Positions 1 to 8,349 of a DNA stretch of 14,229 nucleotides are shown here, piece after piece; the stretch's first letter is position 1, and each line of letters starts with the position of its first letter. Below the pieces are notes generated by a model. It did not search any database, was not told the DNA's origin, and saw only the letters and a program-made list of their open reading frames with translations. The DNA is from an uncultured Ventosimonas sp. GTDB taxonomy: Bacteria > Pseudomonadota > Gammaproteobacteria > Pseudomonadales > Pseudomonadaceae. The position numbers were made by a program, and so were the translations under genes. The stretch lies in assembly GCA_945283395.1 (NCBI GenBank), contig CALYQH010000008.1, positions 1 through 14,229 on the forward strand, written 5' to 3'.

Positions 1-168
1 GGCTTAATTAGTTTATTTGTTTGCTATCATGCTCAATAATTCTTATAAAACTATGGAATATAATTATCTTATTATTAGTTAATCTGAATAACCATTGGCT
101 AATATAGATATTTATTAAAAATAGAGATTGTTGGTTGGCAATCTCTATATTATATTCATGGGTTTTAA
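1..168. other. intergenic region downstream of obg
   Basis: This AT-rich stretch holds no ORF that I can support. The only recognisable element is the inverted repeat at 121-148, which acts as the obg terminator on the minus strand. Nothing else is seen in bases 1-110. Confidence 0.6.
115..148 (-). terminator. Rho-independent terminator of obg
   Basis: A perfect 10-bp inverted repeat, ATAGAGATTG (121-130) and CAATCTCTAT (139-148), encloses an 8-nt loop. Read on the minus strand, the stem is followed by a run of five T (complement of A115-A119). It lies about 20 bases beyond the obg stop codon. The stem is AT-rich, so strength is uncertain, but shape and position fit an intrinsic terminator. 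Confidence 0.7.
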
Positions 169-1428
<1,260 letters not shown>

Positions 1429-1489
1429 TTAGTTTAATAGGTTATGAGGGTATTGCAAGTGGTTAACCGAGTTTTATTAAGATACAGAC

Positions 1490-1518
1490 AAAAAAACCCT
1501 GCATAAACAGGGTTTTTT
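1490..1518 (-). terminator. Terminator after rpmA (bidirectional shape)
   Basis: The stem CCCTG (1497-1501) and CAGGG (1508-1512) has a 6-nt loop. It is flanked by a run of seven A on one side (1490-1496) and six T on the other (1513-1518), so it could terminate in either direction. It starts 12 bases beyond the rpmA stop codon and separates the rplU-rpmA transcript from obg. Partial readthrough into obg is possible. Confidence 0.85.
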
Positions 1519-1530
1519 AAAGGAAGAGGT

Positions 1531-1788
1531 TTATGCAGTAGCAATACTTACATAACGACGATTTAATTCGCCCTTTACTTCGAACTTAACAATACCGTCT
1601 ATTTTAGCAAATAGAGTATGGTCTTTACCCATTCCTACACCATAACCTGGGTGGAATTGAGTACCGCGTTGACGAACAAGAATATTACCTGCTTTTGCAT
1701 TTTGTCCACCAAATAGTTTAACGCCAAGACGTTTGGATTCGGAATCACGACCATTGCGGGTAGAACCGCCAGCTTTTTTGTGTGCCAT
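1531..1788 (-). CDS. rpmA: 50S ribosomal protein L27
   Basis: L27 is a 50S subunit protein whose N-terminal tail reaches towards the peptidyl transferase centre. The full 85-aa protein is present with the conserved start [16 protein letters not shown] and the GVKLFGGQ and [10 protein letters not shown] segments. There is no Firmicutes-type N-terminal extension, as expected for a proteobacterium. A good Shine-Dalgarno (AAGGAG on the minus strand) precedes the ATG. It is co-transcribed with rplU, 23 bases upstream, and the pair ends at a strong terminator. Confidence 0.99.
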   Translation of the reverse strand: MAHKKAGGSTRNGRDSESKRLGVKLFGGQNAKAGNILVRQRGTQFHPGYGVGMGKDHTLFAKIDGIVKFEVKGELNRRYVSIATA

Positions 1789-1811
1789 GAGCTATATACT
1801 CCTTAAAAGGA

Positions 1812-2123
1812 TTAGGCAGAAATACCAGTAATTTTAATTTCAGTGTACCATTGACGGTGGCCCTGATGTTTCATGTGGTGCTTACGACGACGAAATTTGA
1901 TAATCCTTACTTTGTCGTGGCGGCCTTGGCTAATAACTTCAGCCGTTACTTTTGCACCATCTACTATTGGGGCGCCAATGTTAATTTGTTCACCATTAGC
2001 AACTAGTAGTACTTTATCAAAGGTGATGCTTTCACCCGTGGCTACCTCTAATTTTTCAATTTTGAGGTATTCACCTTCGGCGACTTTATATTGTTTGCCA
2101 CCTGTTACAATAACTGCATACAT
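1812..2123 (-). CDS. rplU: 50S ribosomal protein L21
   Basis: L21 binds 23S rRNA and is an early component of the 50S subunit. The 103-aa product has the family start [14 protein letters not shown] and the basic C-terminal signature [16 protein letters not shown], which contacts RNA. A GGAG Shine-Dalgarno lies upstream of the ATG on the minus strand. This is the first gene of the rplU-rpmA unit. It follows a leader of about 130 nt with at least two predicted hairpins and a promoter that coincides with a long inverted repeat (2262-2293), so regulation of transcription, of the leader, or of both is plausible. Confidence 0.99.
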   Translation of the reverse strand: MYAVIVTGGKQYKVAEGEYLKIEKLEVATGESITFDKVLLVANGEQINIGAPIVDGAKVTAEVISQGRHDKVRIIKFRRRKHHMKHQGHRQWYTEIKITGISA

Positions 2124-2253
2124 TTAAATAATCTCCATTGGTCCTGCTCACCCGACGCTTTAGCTGAAAAAATTATTGGTCTGGCATGGCTGCAAGGTGC
2201 TGGAAACACCAAGCTATTGCGTAAGACAGGGTATTACCTGAGGGAATTCAGGG
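2124..2253 (-). promoter_or_regulatory. Structured rplU 5' leader
   Basis: About 130 nt separate the predicted rplU transcription start from its ATG, long for this gene pair. Two small hairpins are visible: CCTGA (2237-2241) with TCAGG (2248-2252), and GGTG (2196-2199) with CACC (2207-2210). The second extends by outer GC pairs beyond an AA/AA internal loop. Ribosomal protein operons often carry autoregulatory leaders, so such a role is possible. I do not recognise this one as a known leader class. Confidence 0.4.
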
Positions 2254-2259
2254 GAGCAA

Positions 2260-2288
2260 ATTCTACTTGTTTTATTACAATAAAGCAA
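2260..2288 (-). promoter_or_regulatory. Sigma-70 promoter of rplU-rpmA
   Basis: On the minus strand the -35 is TTGCTT (2283-2288) and the -10 is TAGAAT (2260-2265), with a 17-bp spacer. The -10 is a good match; the -35 matches only in TTG. Almost the whole core promoter falls inside the inverted repeat at 2262-2293. Confidence 0.55.
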
Positions 2289-2293
2289 GTAGA
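2262..2293. repeat. 15-bp inverted repeat over the rplU promoter
   Basis: The left arm is TCTACTTGTTTTATT (2262-2276), the centre is AC, and the right arm is AATAAAGCAAGTAGA (2279-2293). The arms are complementary except for one T/G pair (2270 and 2285). It covers the -10/-35 region of rplU rather than following a gene, so an operator or a cruciform-prone promoter fits better than a terminator. Confidence 0.7.
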
Positions 2294-2667
2294 TTTAAAT
2301 ATTTGCTATGTTAGGTAAGTTCTAATTTTACTGAACAAGAATTCTGGAACAAATATTGATTAAGTATTTTGGGGTCGAAAAATAAAACATTCTTAGTGAG
2401 GTGAGCTAGCTAATTAAAAAGTTGTTTTTTATTATAGCAAATTTTGTGTTCATTATTATAAGTTCTACATATAAAAAAGGCTAAGGATAGGCTATATTGC
2501 AATTACATAGCTAATAGTTCTTTAGAAGATTATGCATTATTAAATGAATAGAATAGTGAATTATTTTAAATGAGCGCATTGATAGCATATTTATACAGAG
2601 TTATATACAAGCTTGGAGTATCATTCTTATAGAAAGGAAAAACAATGATTTTTGCTCTTTTTAATAC
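2294..2667. other. AT-rich intergenic stretch, no gene seen
   Basis: About 370 bases upstream of the ispB promoter contain no RNA gene or conserved coding region that I recognise. A tiny ORF of 8 codons (2645-2671) has an AAAGGA-like ribosome site before it, but it ends inside the ispB -35 and is not convincing as a gene. The length could hide a small RNA or gene remnant that cannot be recognised by eye. Confidence 0.5.
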
Positions 2668-2696
2668 TTGACACTCATTAATCTCACCCCTAGCAT
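2668..2696 (+). promoter_or_regulatory. Sigma-70 promoter of ispB
   Basis: A perfect -35 TTGACA (2668-2673) is followed after exactly 17 bp by TAGCAT (2691-2696), a 4-of-6 match to the -10 consensus. The predicted start of transcription is about 25 bases before the ispB GTG, leaving a short leader. Confidence 0.65.
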
Positions 2697-2726
2697 TACA
2701 TGCAATATTTTACAGAGAATTAGCGT

Positions 2727-3710
2727 GTGACTAATCAAACTAACAAACAAAGTTTTTATCAGGTTATAGCCGATGATTTTGCTCGTGTAGATGATATTAT
2801 TCGTCATCAACTTGTTTCAGATGTCCCCTTAGTAGAGCAAATTGCTGAGTATATTATTTCCGCTGGTGGTAAAAGGTTGCGCCCATTATTGGTATTATTA
2901 GCAGGTAATGCCTTAGCTAAGAAAGACGATGATCTATGCTTGTTAGCTGGGTTAATTGAGTTTATTCATACCTCTACTTTATTACATGATGATGTGGTAG
3001 ATGCCTCTGGGTTAAGACGCGGGCGTTCTACGGCAAATGCGTTATGGGGCAATGCACCTAGTGTTTTGGTCGGAGACTTTTTATATACCCGAGCCTTTGA
3101 AATGTTGGTTAAATTAGATTCTATGCCTCTAATGCAAGTTATTTCGCATGCTACCCGAATTATTGCAGAGGGAGAAGTGTTACAACTTTCTAGAGTAAGG
3201 GATGCTAATACGACTGAAGAAATTTATATGCAAGTAATACGAGGCAAAACAGCTATGTTATTTGAGGCAGCGACTCATAGTGCAGCTGTATTAGCGAAAG
3301 GAACCAACGAGCAGTGTGAGGCGTTACGTCAGTTTGGTGATGCGCTAGGGATAGCTTTCCAATTGGTTGATGATTTGCTGGACTATAAAGGTTCAACTGC
3401 GGATTTAGGAAAAAATGTAGGGGATGATTTAGCAGAAGGTAAACCAACCTTACCATTGATTTATGCTATGCGTAATGGAAATACTGAACAAGCCACGGTA
3501 GTTCGTAAGGCTATTCAAAAAGGGGGTACAGATCAATTAGCGTTAATTAACCAAATAGTACAAGAAACAGGTGCTTTAGATTATACGGCACATCTTGCTA
3601 GAGATTATGCTAGTAAGGCCATTAGTTATATTGAATCAGTTATTCCTGATAGTGTTTATAAATCAGCATTAAAAGATCTAACCGAATTTTCGGTAGTAAG
3701 AACTTACTAA
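2727..3710 (+). CDS. ispB: Octaprenyl diphosphate synthase (IspB type)
   Basis: This trans-prenyltransferase extends farnesyl diphosphate with isopentenyl diphosphate to make the all-trans side chain of ubiquinone. It shows GGKR at 47-50, the first aspartate-rich motif DDVVD at 88-92, the second DDLLD at 215-219 and the terminal YIESVIP region. Its 327 aa is near full length for IspB/PolyPPS. The start is GTG, giving MTNQTNKQSFYQVIADDF, whose FYxVxADDF matches my memory of Pseudomonas IspB. A GAGA-type ribosome site lies before it. The gene is divergent from rplU, a common arrangement. Its product is not known to feed the arabinose operon, whose lipid carrier should be a cis-polyprenyl phosphate such as undecaprenyl phosphate. 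No terminator is visible in the 37 bases before the next reading frame, so readthrough is likely. Confidence 0.97.
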   Translation: MTNQTNKQSFYQVIADDFARVDDIIRHQLVSDVPLVEQIAEYIISAGGKRLRPLLVLLAGNALAKKDDDLCLLAGLIEFIHTSTLLHDDVVDASGLRRGRSTANALWGNAPSVLVGDFLYTRAFEMLVKLDSMPLMQVISHATRIIAEGEVLQLSRVRDANTTEEIYMQVIRGKTAMLFEAATHSAAVLAKGTNEQCEALRQFGDALGIAFQLVDDLLDYKGSTADLGKNVGDDLAEGKPTLPLIYAMRNGNTEQATVVRKAIQKGGTDQLALINQIVQETGALDYTAHLARDYASKAISYIESVIPDSVYKSALKDLTEFSVVRTY

Positions 3711-3747
3711 ACATTGATGAAATAATTTTATAGAATGACTATTAAGT

Positions 3748-5643
3748 GTGTTAACCCAAAATAAAAAGATTATTTTACTATTGTTATTAATATCATTGGT
3801 CTCGGTGGAACTTCTTAGCACTGCCTGGATAAGTGATGATGCAGCTATTATTCTACGGGTAATAGAAAATTTTATTCATGGCTATGGACCAAATTTTAAT
3901 GTTGGTGAACGTGTTCAGGCATATACCCACCCTCTTTGGTTTTTATTTCTTTCGTTTGTTGCATTATTTATTAATAATATTTTTATTGTTACTCTTATAG
4001 TTTCTATCTTAATGAGTCTATTTACGCTTATATTTTTAATAATAAAGATAGCGCGAATTTTTGGTTAGGTTTTTTATCAATTTTATTATTATCTTTGTCT
4101 AGGGCGTACGTTGATTTTTCAACATCAGGCTTAGAAAATGTTTTATCTCATTTTATAATATTAGTTGGGATATTTTGGGGAAATAGAGTTTTAAAAGATA
4201 CAAACTATAAGCACTTATTATATTTCTTTCTGTCCTGTAGTTTATTATATCTAAATAGGCCAGATCTAATTCTAATTTTCTTTCCATTATTTTGCCATGT
4301 CCTATTTAGTAATAGTAAAGTATTTCCACTAGTATTTAAGGCTTTATTATTAGCTGCATTGCCAGTCATTATTTGGACATTATTTGCCATGTATTATTAT
4401 GGTTTTCCTTTTCCTAATACAGCTTATTCTAAATTGGCGACTGGAATAGGATTGTCAGAGCGTATTTCACAGGGAGTAAATTATTTTATAGACTCTTATG
4501 AAAGAGATCCCATCACTCTAAGTTTGATTGTTATAGGAAGTATATTAGGCTTATGGCAATCAATATTAACCAGATATTTAACTGTGGGTGTCCTTTTCTA
4601 CTTATGTTATATCATAAGTGTAGGTGGCGATTTTATGTCAGGAAGATTTTTTACATCACCATTATTAGTTGCTGTTGCTATTATAGCATTATCTGATGTT
4701 TATAAAATAATTTATTATTTTATTCTTAGTTATGGACTATTGATAGGCATTGCTCGGGTTGATTACACTTTGTTAAGTAGTAGCGATTATAACGTTACTT
4801 TCTTGAATGAGTATGGAATTGCTGATGAACGGGGCTTCTAATTTCAACAAACTGCCTTGTTAAATTCGAATCAGGGGTTGCTTTCTTTAAACATCCCTTC
4901 TTGGAAATTTTCAGAGGAAGATAAAGATATCAGTATTAAATGTGGGCGTTTGGGTTTTTCAGGGTTATTAATTGGACCTAATCGTTATTTTATAGATAAT
5001 TGTGCGCTAGTTGACCCTTTATTGGCAAGGTTACCAGCAAAATATAATAAGCATTGGCGTATAGGGCATTTTTATCGGCAATTGCCGAATGGATACTTAG
5101 AAACAATAATGACTCAAAGCAACTCTATTACTGATCCTGATGTTAAAAAGTTCTACGATGCTATAGCCAGTATTACAAAAGGAGAATTGAATACGTTTAG
5201 TAGAATAAAGAATATTATTAGGGTAAATAGTGGAGCTATTTATATAAAAGATAAAGATAAGTATAGATATACTTCTATAACATATAGTCCTTTAATAATT
5301 GACTATGAATTATTAAATCATTCAGCTATAGATTCGGAAGAGTGGGATAAAAAAGGAAGTACAATTTTTCTGTAAGCTTTATTAATAAAGTTGCCTAAAA
5401 ATACAGAAATAATTTCTATGGATTTATCTTTAGCTAATTCCGATTATAGAATAGATTATATCTCAAAGGAGCGAGTGATTTTTTACAGCTAAAATTGCAG
5501 CTAAAATGAATAGCTATGGGTTAATACGTTATCATTTAATAGCTAAGACTTCTATAAAAAATGTCGATTCTATCCAGATTACTGCTGTGAATTCAGGAGA
5601 TTTTGAGTATTATTCGTTGGGGCATATCATCATTAATGAATAA
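3748..5643 (+). pseudogene. Broken GT-C arabinofuranosyltransferase (AftB/TfpW-like)
   Basis: When rejoined, this is one gene of about 630 codons, the length I recall for mycobacterial AftB. These multi-pass enzymes move D-Araf from a polyprenyl-phosphate donor to a target outside the membrane. Family signatures in order are SDDAAIILR and GERVQAYTHPLW (first loop), STSGLENVLSH, FPNTAYSKL, GGDFMSGRFF, NEYGIADERG, DPLLARLPA, WRIGHF and a terminal YSLGHIII. Four lesions are seen. (1) A frameshift near 4030-4040, by the T run at 4033-4037. (2) An in-frame TAA at 4839-4841, between ERGF and FQQTALLN, where Tyr is likely ancestral. (3) An in-frame TAA at 5373-5375. (4) A frameshift in the T6 run at 5479-5484, after which the frame continues to TAA at 5641-5643. 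Frameshifts could be sequencing errors, but two extra nonsense codons point to true decay. The GTG at 3748 is a weak start with no clear Shine-Dalgarno. Confidence 0.85.
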
Positions 5644-5646
5644 TTA

Positions 5647-6825
5647 TTAAAAAAATGAGACTAATAGTAAGCAAAAATAACCTAACTTAGGATAAGTGCA
5701 GCAGTGTGGGATAATCCAAGAGAAAATATATAACAAGAAAATAATGAAGAATAACATCGGATGCTTATAGCAAATTGGTCTTATATAGGCTTGTTGCATT
5801 TGTATTAAATAAAAAACTAGTAAAGTAAATAGGGTTATATAAGTACTTATCCAACGACCCCAATCATAACCTACTATAAATAGTGGAATGATGAAGATTA
5901 TTGAAATAATAACAAATTTTTTAATAGGTAAAGTTTTAGCATAAGTAACAAAAATAAAGGGAAAAAAAGCTAACAAACAGCAAATAGGATAATAAATTAA
6001 ATAATCCCCGTAGATAGCATTATATTTTGTATTGGCTATAGCAGCTGCCAAATTTTGACTAGTGGCATAAATTGCCCCATTACAAAAGTTATCCGATTTT
6101 TCAAAAGTTAAGCTTGAACAAATTATTTTCCAACTATGGTTATCGCCATGATAGAAATAACTTAGAATAAGAGCGACTATACTAAGTAAGCTAAATAAGA
6201 CTACAGCGGCTGCTACTATTTTTTTATCAATTAGATGTGTGTAATAGAGGGTAACAAATAGAAAAATAAAAAAAGGACAGTAAAAGATGATCATTTCATG
6301 GATGGGGGCAAATACAGCAAAAAAAAAGATCGCAACAGTCAAGTAATGATTAGCACAGATTTTTTGGGTTTTTAGAGGATGAATAAGCAGTAAAAGTATT
6401 GCGAAAATAGTTACTAACAATAGCTCTTTTCTGAAAGCTGCTCGATAAGTCCAGTAGCTAAATCCTATATAAAAAGCGGGAGAACATAGTAGCATTTTTT
6501 CAACAAATGAATGGCTAGTTTTAAGATATAAAAAAATGCTAAAAGTAATAAATAAGACCATTAAACTTGCTTGGACATAACTAGTTAAATTGATTAAATT
6601 AATATTTAACAGATTTGCCAACAAAGCTAGGATTTCTCCTGATAATCCTCTTCGAATGAAACCATTGCTGTAATTGATTAACCAATCTGCAGAAAGCCAA
6701 AAGTCACCTTTATCATTATTAATATTAGATACCAAATATATGATTTGATTGAGAGCAAAATATAAAAGTAATAACATAATAAGGTTACTAATAATATATA
6801 GTCTTTTAAAAATTAGTTTTTCCAT
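5647..6825 (-). CDS. Uncharacterised polytopic membrane protein, copy A
   Basis: The 392-aa product is very hydrophobic, with roughly ten predicted membrane spans. I do not recognise a named family. After the first span comes a polar segment, residues 40-66, with GDFWLSADW and INYSNGFIRRGL. Later come SPAFYIGFSYW with RKELLLVTIF, HEMIIF, YFHGD, FCNGAIYA and DWGRWIS (321-327). An Asp-containing motif in the first outer loop and scattered charged residues in other loops resemble GT-C glycosyltransferases or polysaccharide polymerases, but this is only architectural similarity. It is paralogous to copy B (11366-12544) over its full length. The gene converges on the GT-C pseudogene with 3 bases between stop codons and is divergent from the DPPR synthase gene. 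It has no clear Shine-Dalgarno and appears more AT-rich than the core genes. Confidence 0.85.
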   Translation of the reverse strand: MEKLIFKRLYIISNLIMLLLLYFALNQIIYLVSNINNDKGDFWLSADWLINYSNGFIRRGLSGEILALLANLLNINLINLTSYVQASLMVLFITFSIFLYLKTSHSFVEKMLLCSPAFYIGFSYWTYRAAFRKELLLVTIFAILLLLIHPLKTQKICANHYLTVAIFFFAVFAPIHEMIIFYCPFFIFLFVTLYYTHLIDKKIVAAAVVLFSLLSIVALILSYFYHGDNHSWKIICSSLTFEKSDNFCNGAIYATSQNLAAAIANTKYNAIYGDYLIYYPICCLLAFFPFIFVTYAKTLPIKKFVIISIIFIIPLFIVGYDWGRWISTYITLFTLLVFYLIQMQQAYIRPICYKHPMLFFIIFLLYIFSWIIPHCCTYPKLGYFCLLLVSFF

Positions 6826-6963
6826 AAAAATTTAATGTTAGTAATGAGTAAAGTTTTAGTTGAAAATTATGCAAAATATCGTAAGGTAAGGTAAAAATAA
6901 AGAAATAATTTTAGCGTATTGTTAAAATGATAAATTAATCATTGATGAATATGGAATATAATT
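6826..6963. promoter_or_regulatory. Divergent promoter region of the D-Araf operon
   Basis: These 138 bases separate two divergent genes and must hold promoters for both. For the plus strand the best candidate is an extended -10, TGTTAAAAT (6920-6928), 35 bases before the ATG at 6964; no good -35 is seen. Immediately after it lies the imperfect palindrome AATGATAAATTAATCATT (6926-6943). The TATAAT at 6957-6962 is too close to the ATG to serve this start. Confidence 0.4.
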
Positions 6964-8349
6964 ATGGCGGAGTTAATACCCGTTGTTGTTGAGCTTGATG
7001 GTGCGTTACTAAGTTCTTCGCTATCATGGGAGCATTGGCTATTTTCTATAAAACAACATGTTTTTACTATTCTCCAAAAAATATCAGCCGCGCCTCTACA
7101 AAAATCATCTTTTGATGTTTCCACGCTACCTTATGATGAGGCTGTTTTATCTATACTTAGAGAGGAACATGCTAAGGGTAGAAGTATTATCTTGCTAACT
7201 AGCAATAATTTTTCATTAGCAATGAAAATTGCAGAGTTTTTAAAATGTATCTCTGAAGTTAAGGATATAAGCCACCTTTCACAACAAGAGATAACAGCTA
7301 ATTTAAAACAAGAATTTGGTTATCATGGGTTTGATATTATTGTTCATAATGAAACCTCTATGATGTTATCTGAAATAGCTAATAAATCATTTCTCGTTAA
7401 ACCCTCTAACAAAGCTATTGTATATACCCAACATGGGAAGCATATTAAAACTATTAGCGAACCAAACAAAAGCCCAATGCAAGACTGGTTATATGAACTT
7501 AGATTACACCAATGGGTGAAAAACTTTCTCATCTTTATTCCTTTGTTAACTTCTCATCAAGTTAGTCTAACAACATTAGGCTATGCAATGATGGCTTTTT
7601 TGTTATTTGGTTGCTGTTCTTCAAGTGCTTATCTATTAAATGATTTACTTGATCTAGCAGCTGATAGAGTACATAAAACTAAACGAAATAGACCTTTTGC
7701 AGCAGGACGATTAGCTATTAGTACAGGGCTTATTACTTCCCCTACGCTATTATTAATAGCTATCATAGTGGCTAGCTTAGTTTTACCAACTAATTTCTTA
7801 GTTGTGTTATTAGTTTACTATGTTGTTACGCTAGCTTATTCTTTATTTTTAAAACGTTACATGGCGATAGATGTAGTTGTATTAGCTATATTATATACCC
7901 TAAGAATTGTGGCAGGCGGTGCTGCGCTAAGTATTGTATTAACCTCTTGGATATTAGCCTTTGCCATTTTTATTTTCTTAAGCTTAGCATTAGTTAAACG
8001 CTATATAGAGTTAAACGATGCACAACTGACAGGGGAAAATACTAAAGTGAAAGGGCGTGGCTATTATGCAAGTGATTTAAGCATGATAGCCGCATTAGGT
8101 GCAGCGGCAGGCTATTTATCAGTAATGGTATTAGCTCTTTATATTAATAGTCCACAAGTAGCTAAGCTATATAGTCATACAGAAATTATTTGGTTGGCTT
8201 GTCCTATTTTATTATTTTGGGTGACACGTCTTTGGTTTCTGGCGCACAGAGGAGAATTACATAGTGATCCAGTAGTTTTTGCCATTAAAGATAGGGTGAG
8301 CTTGTTGGCAGGTGGGCTCTTTATATTAGTTTTTTGGATAGCAATATGA
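6964..8349 (+). CDS. DPPR synthase (UbiA family) with degenerate HAD domain
   Basis: The C-terminal part (about 175-461) is a UbiA prenyltransferase like mycobacterial Rv3806c, which joins phosphoribose from PRPP to a polyprenyl phosphate, the committed step to lipid-linked D-arabinofuranose. It carries NDLLDLAADR at 226-235, then KTKRNRPFAAG, and LKRYMAIDVVVLAILYTLR at 296-314, with about eight or nine membrane spans. Residues 1 to about 165 align with the HAD phosphatase domain common in bacterial fusions of this type, but the catalytic sites are lost. Motif I reads ELDGAL at 10-15 (normally DxDGT). The motif IV GDSxADLP region reads HNETSMML at 128-135, and the usual lysine region is altered. 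The domain is probably a structural relic. This is the first gene of a tight four-gene operon and overlaps the next gene by ATGA. Confidence 0.92.
   Translation: MAELIPVVVELDGALLSSSLSWEHWLFSIKQHVFTILQKISAAPLQKSSFDVSTLPYDEAVLSILREEHAKGRSIILLTSNNFSLAMKIAEFLKCISEVKDISHLSQQEITANLKQEFGYHGFDIIVHNETSMMLSEIANKSFLVKPSNKAIVYTQHGKHIKTISEPNKSPMQDWLYELRLHQWVKNFLIFIPLLTSHQVSLTTLGYAMMAFLLFGCCSSSAYLLNDLLDLAADRVHKTKRNRPFAAGRLAISTGLITSPTLLLIAIIVASLVLPTNFLVVLLVYYVVTLAYSLFLKRYMAIDVVVLAILYTLRIVAGGAALSIVLTSWILAFAIFIFLSLALVKRYIELNDAQLTGENTKVKGRGYYASDLSMIAALGAAAGYLSVMVLALYINSPQVAKLYSHTEIIWLACPILLFWVTRLWFLAHRGELHSDPVVFAIKDRVSLLAGGLFILVFWIAI

Noticed and set aside
2091..2318. Open plus-strand frame of about 75 codons overlapping the rplU start and leader.
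   Set aside because: It lies antisense to rplU and its leader, has no recognisable product and no ribosome site; it is a shadow frame.
2645..2671. An 8-codon upstream ORF before ispB with an AAAGGA-like site.
   Set aside because: It ends within the ispB -35 element, so it would not be on the ispB transcript from the predicted promoter.
3735..3764. ATG at 3735 as the start of the GT-C pseudogene.
   Set aside because: It is in a different frame and reaches a stop after a few codons; the GTG at 3748 is in the frame that carries the SDDAAIILR motif.
4033..5484. T runs at the two frameshifts as phase-variation switches for the arabinosyltransferase.
   Set aside because: Runs of five and six T are too short for efficient slippage, and two further nonsense codons would still block the product.
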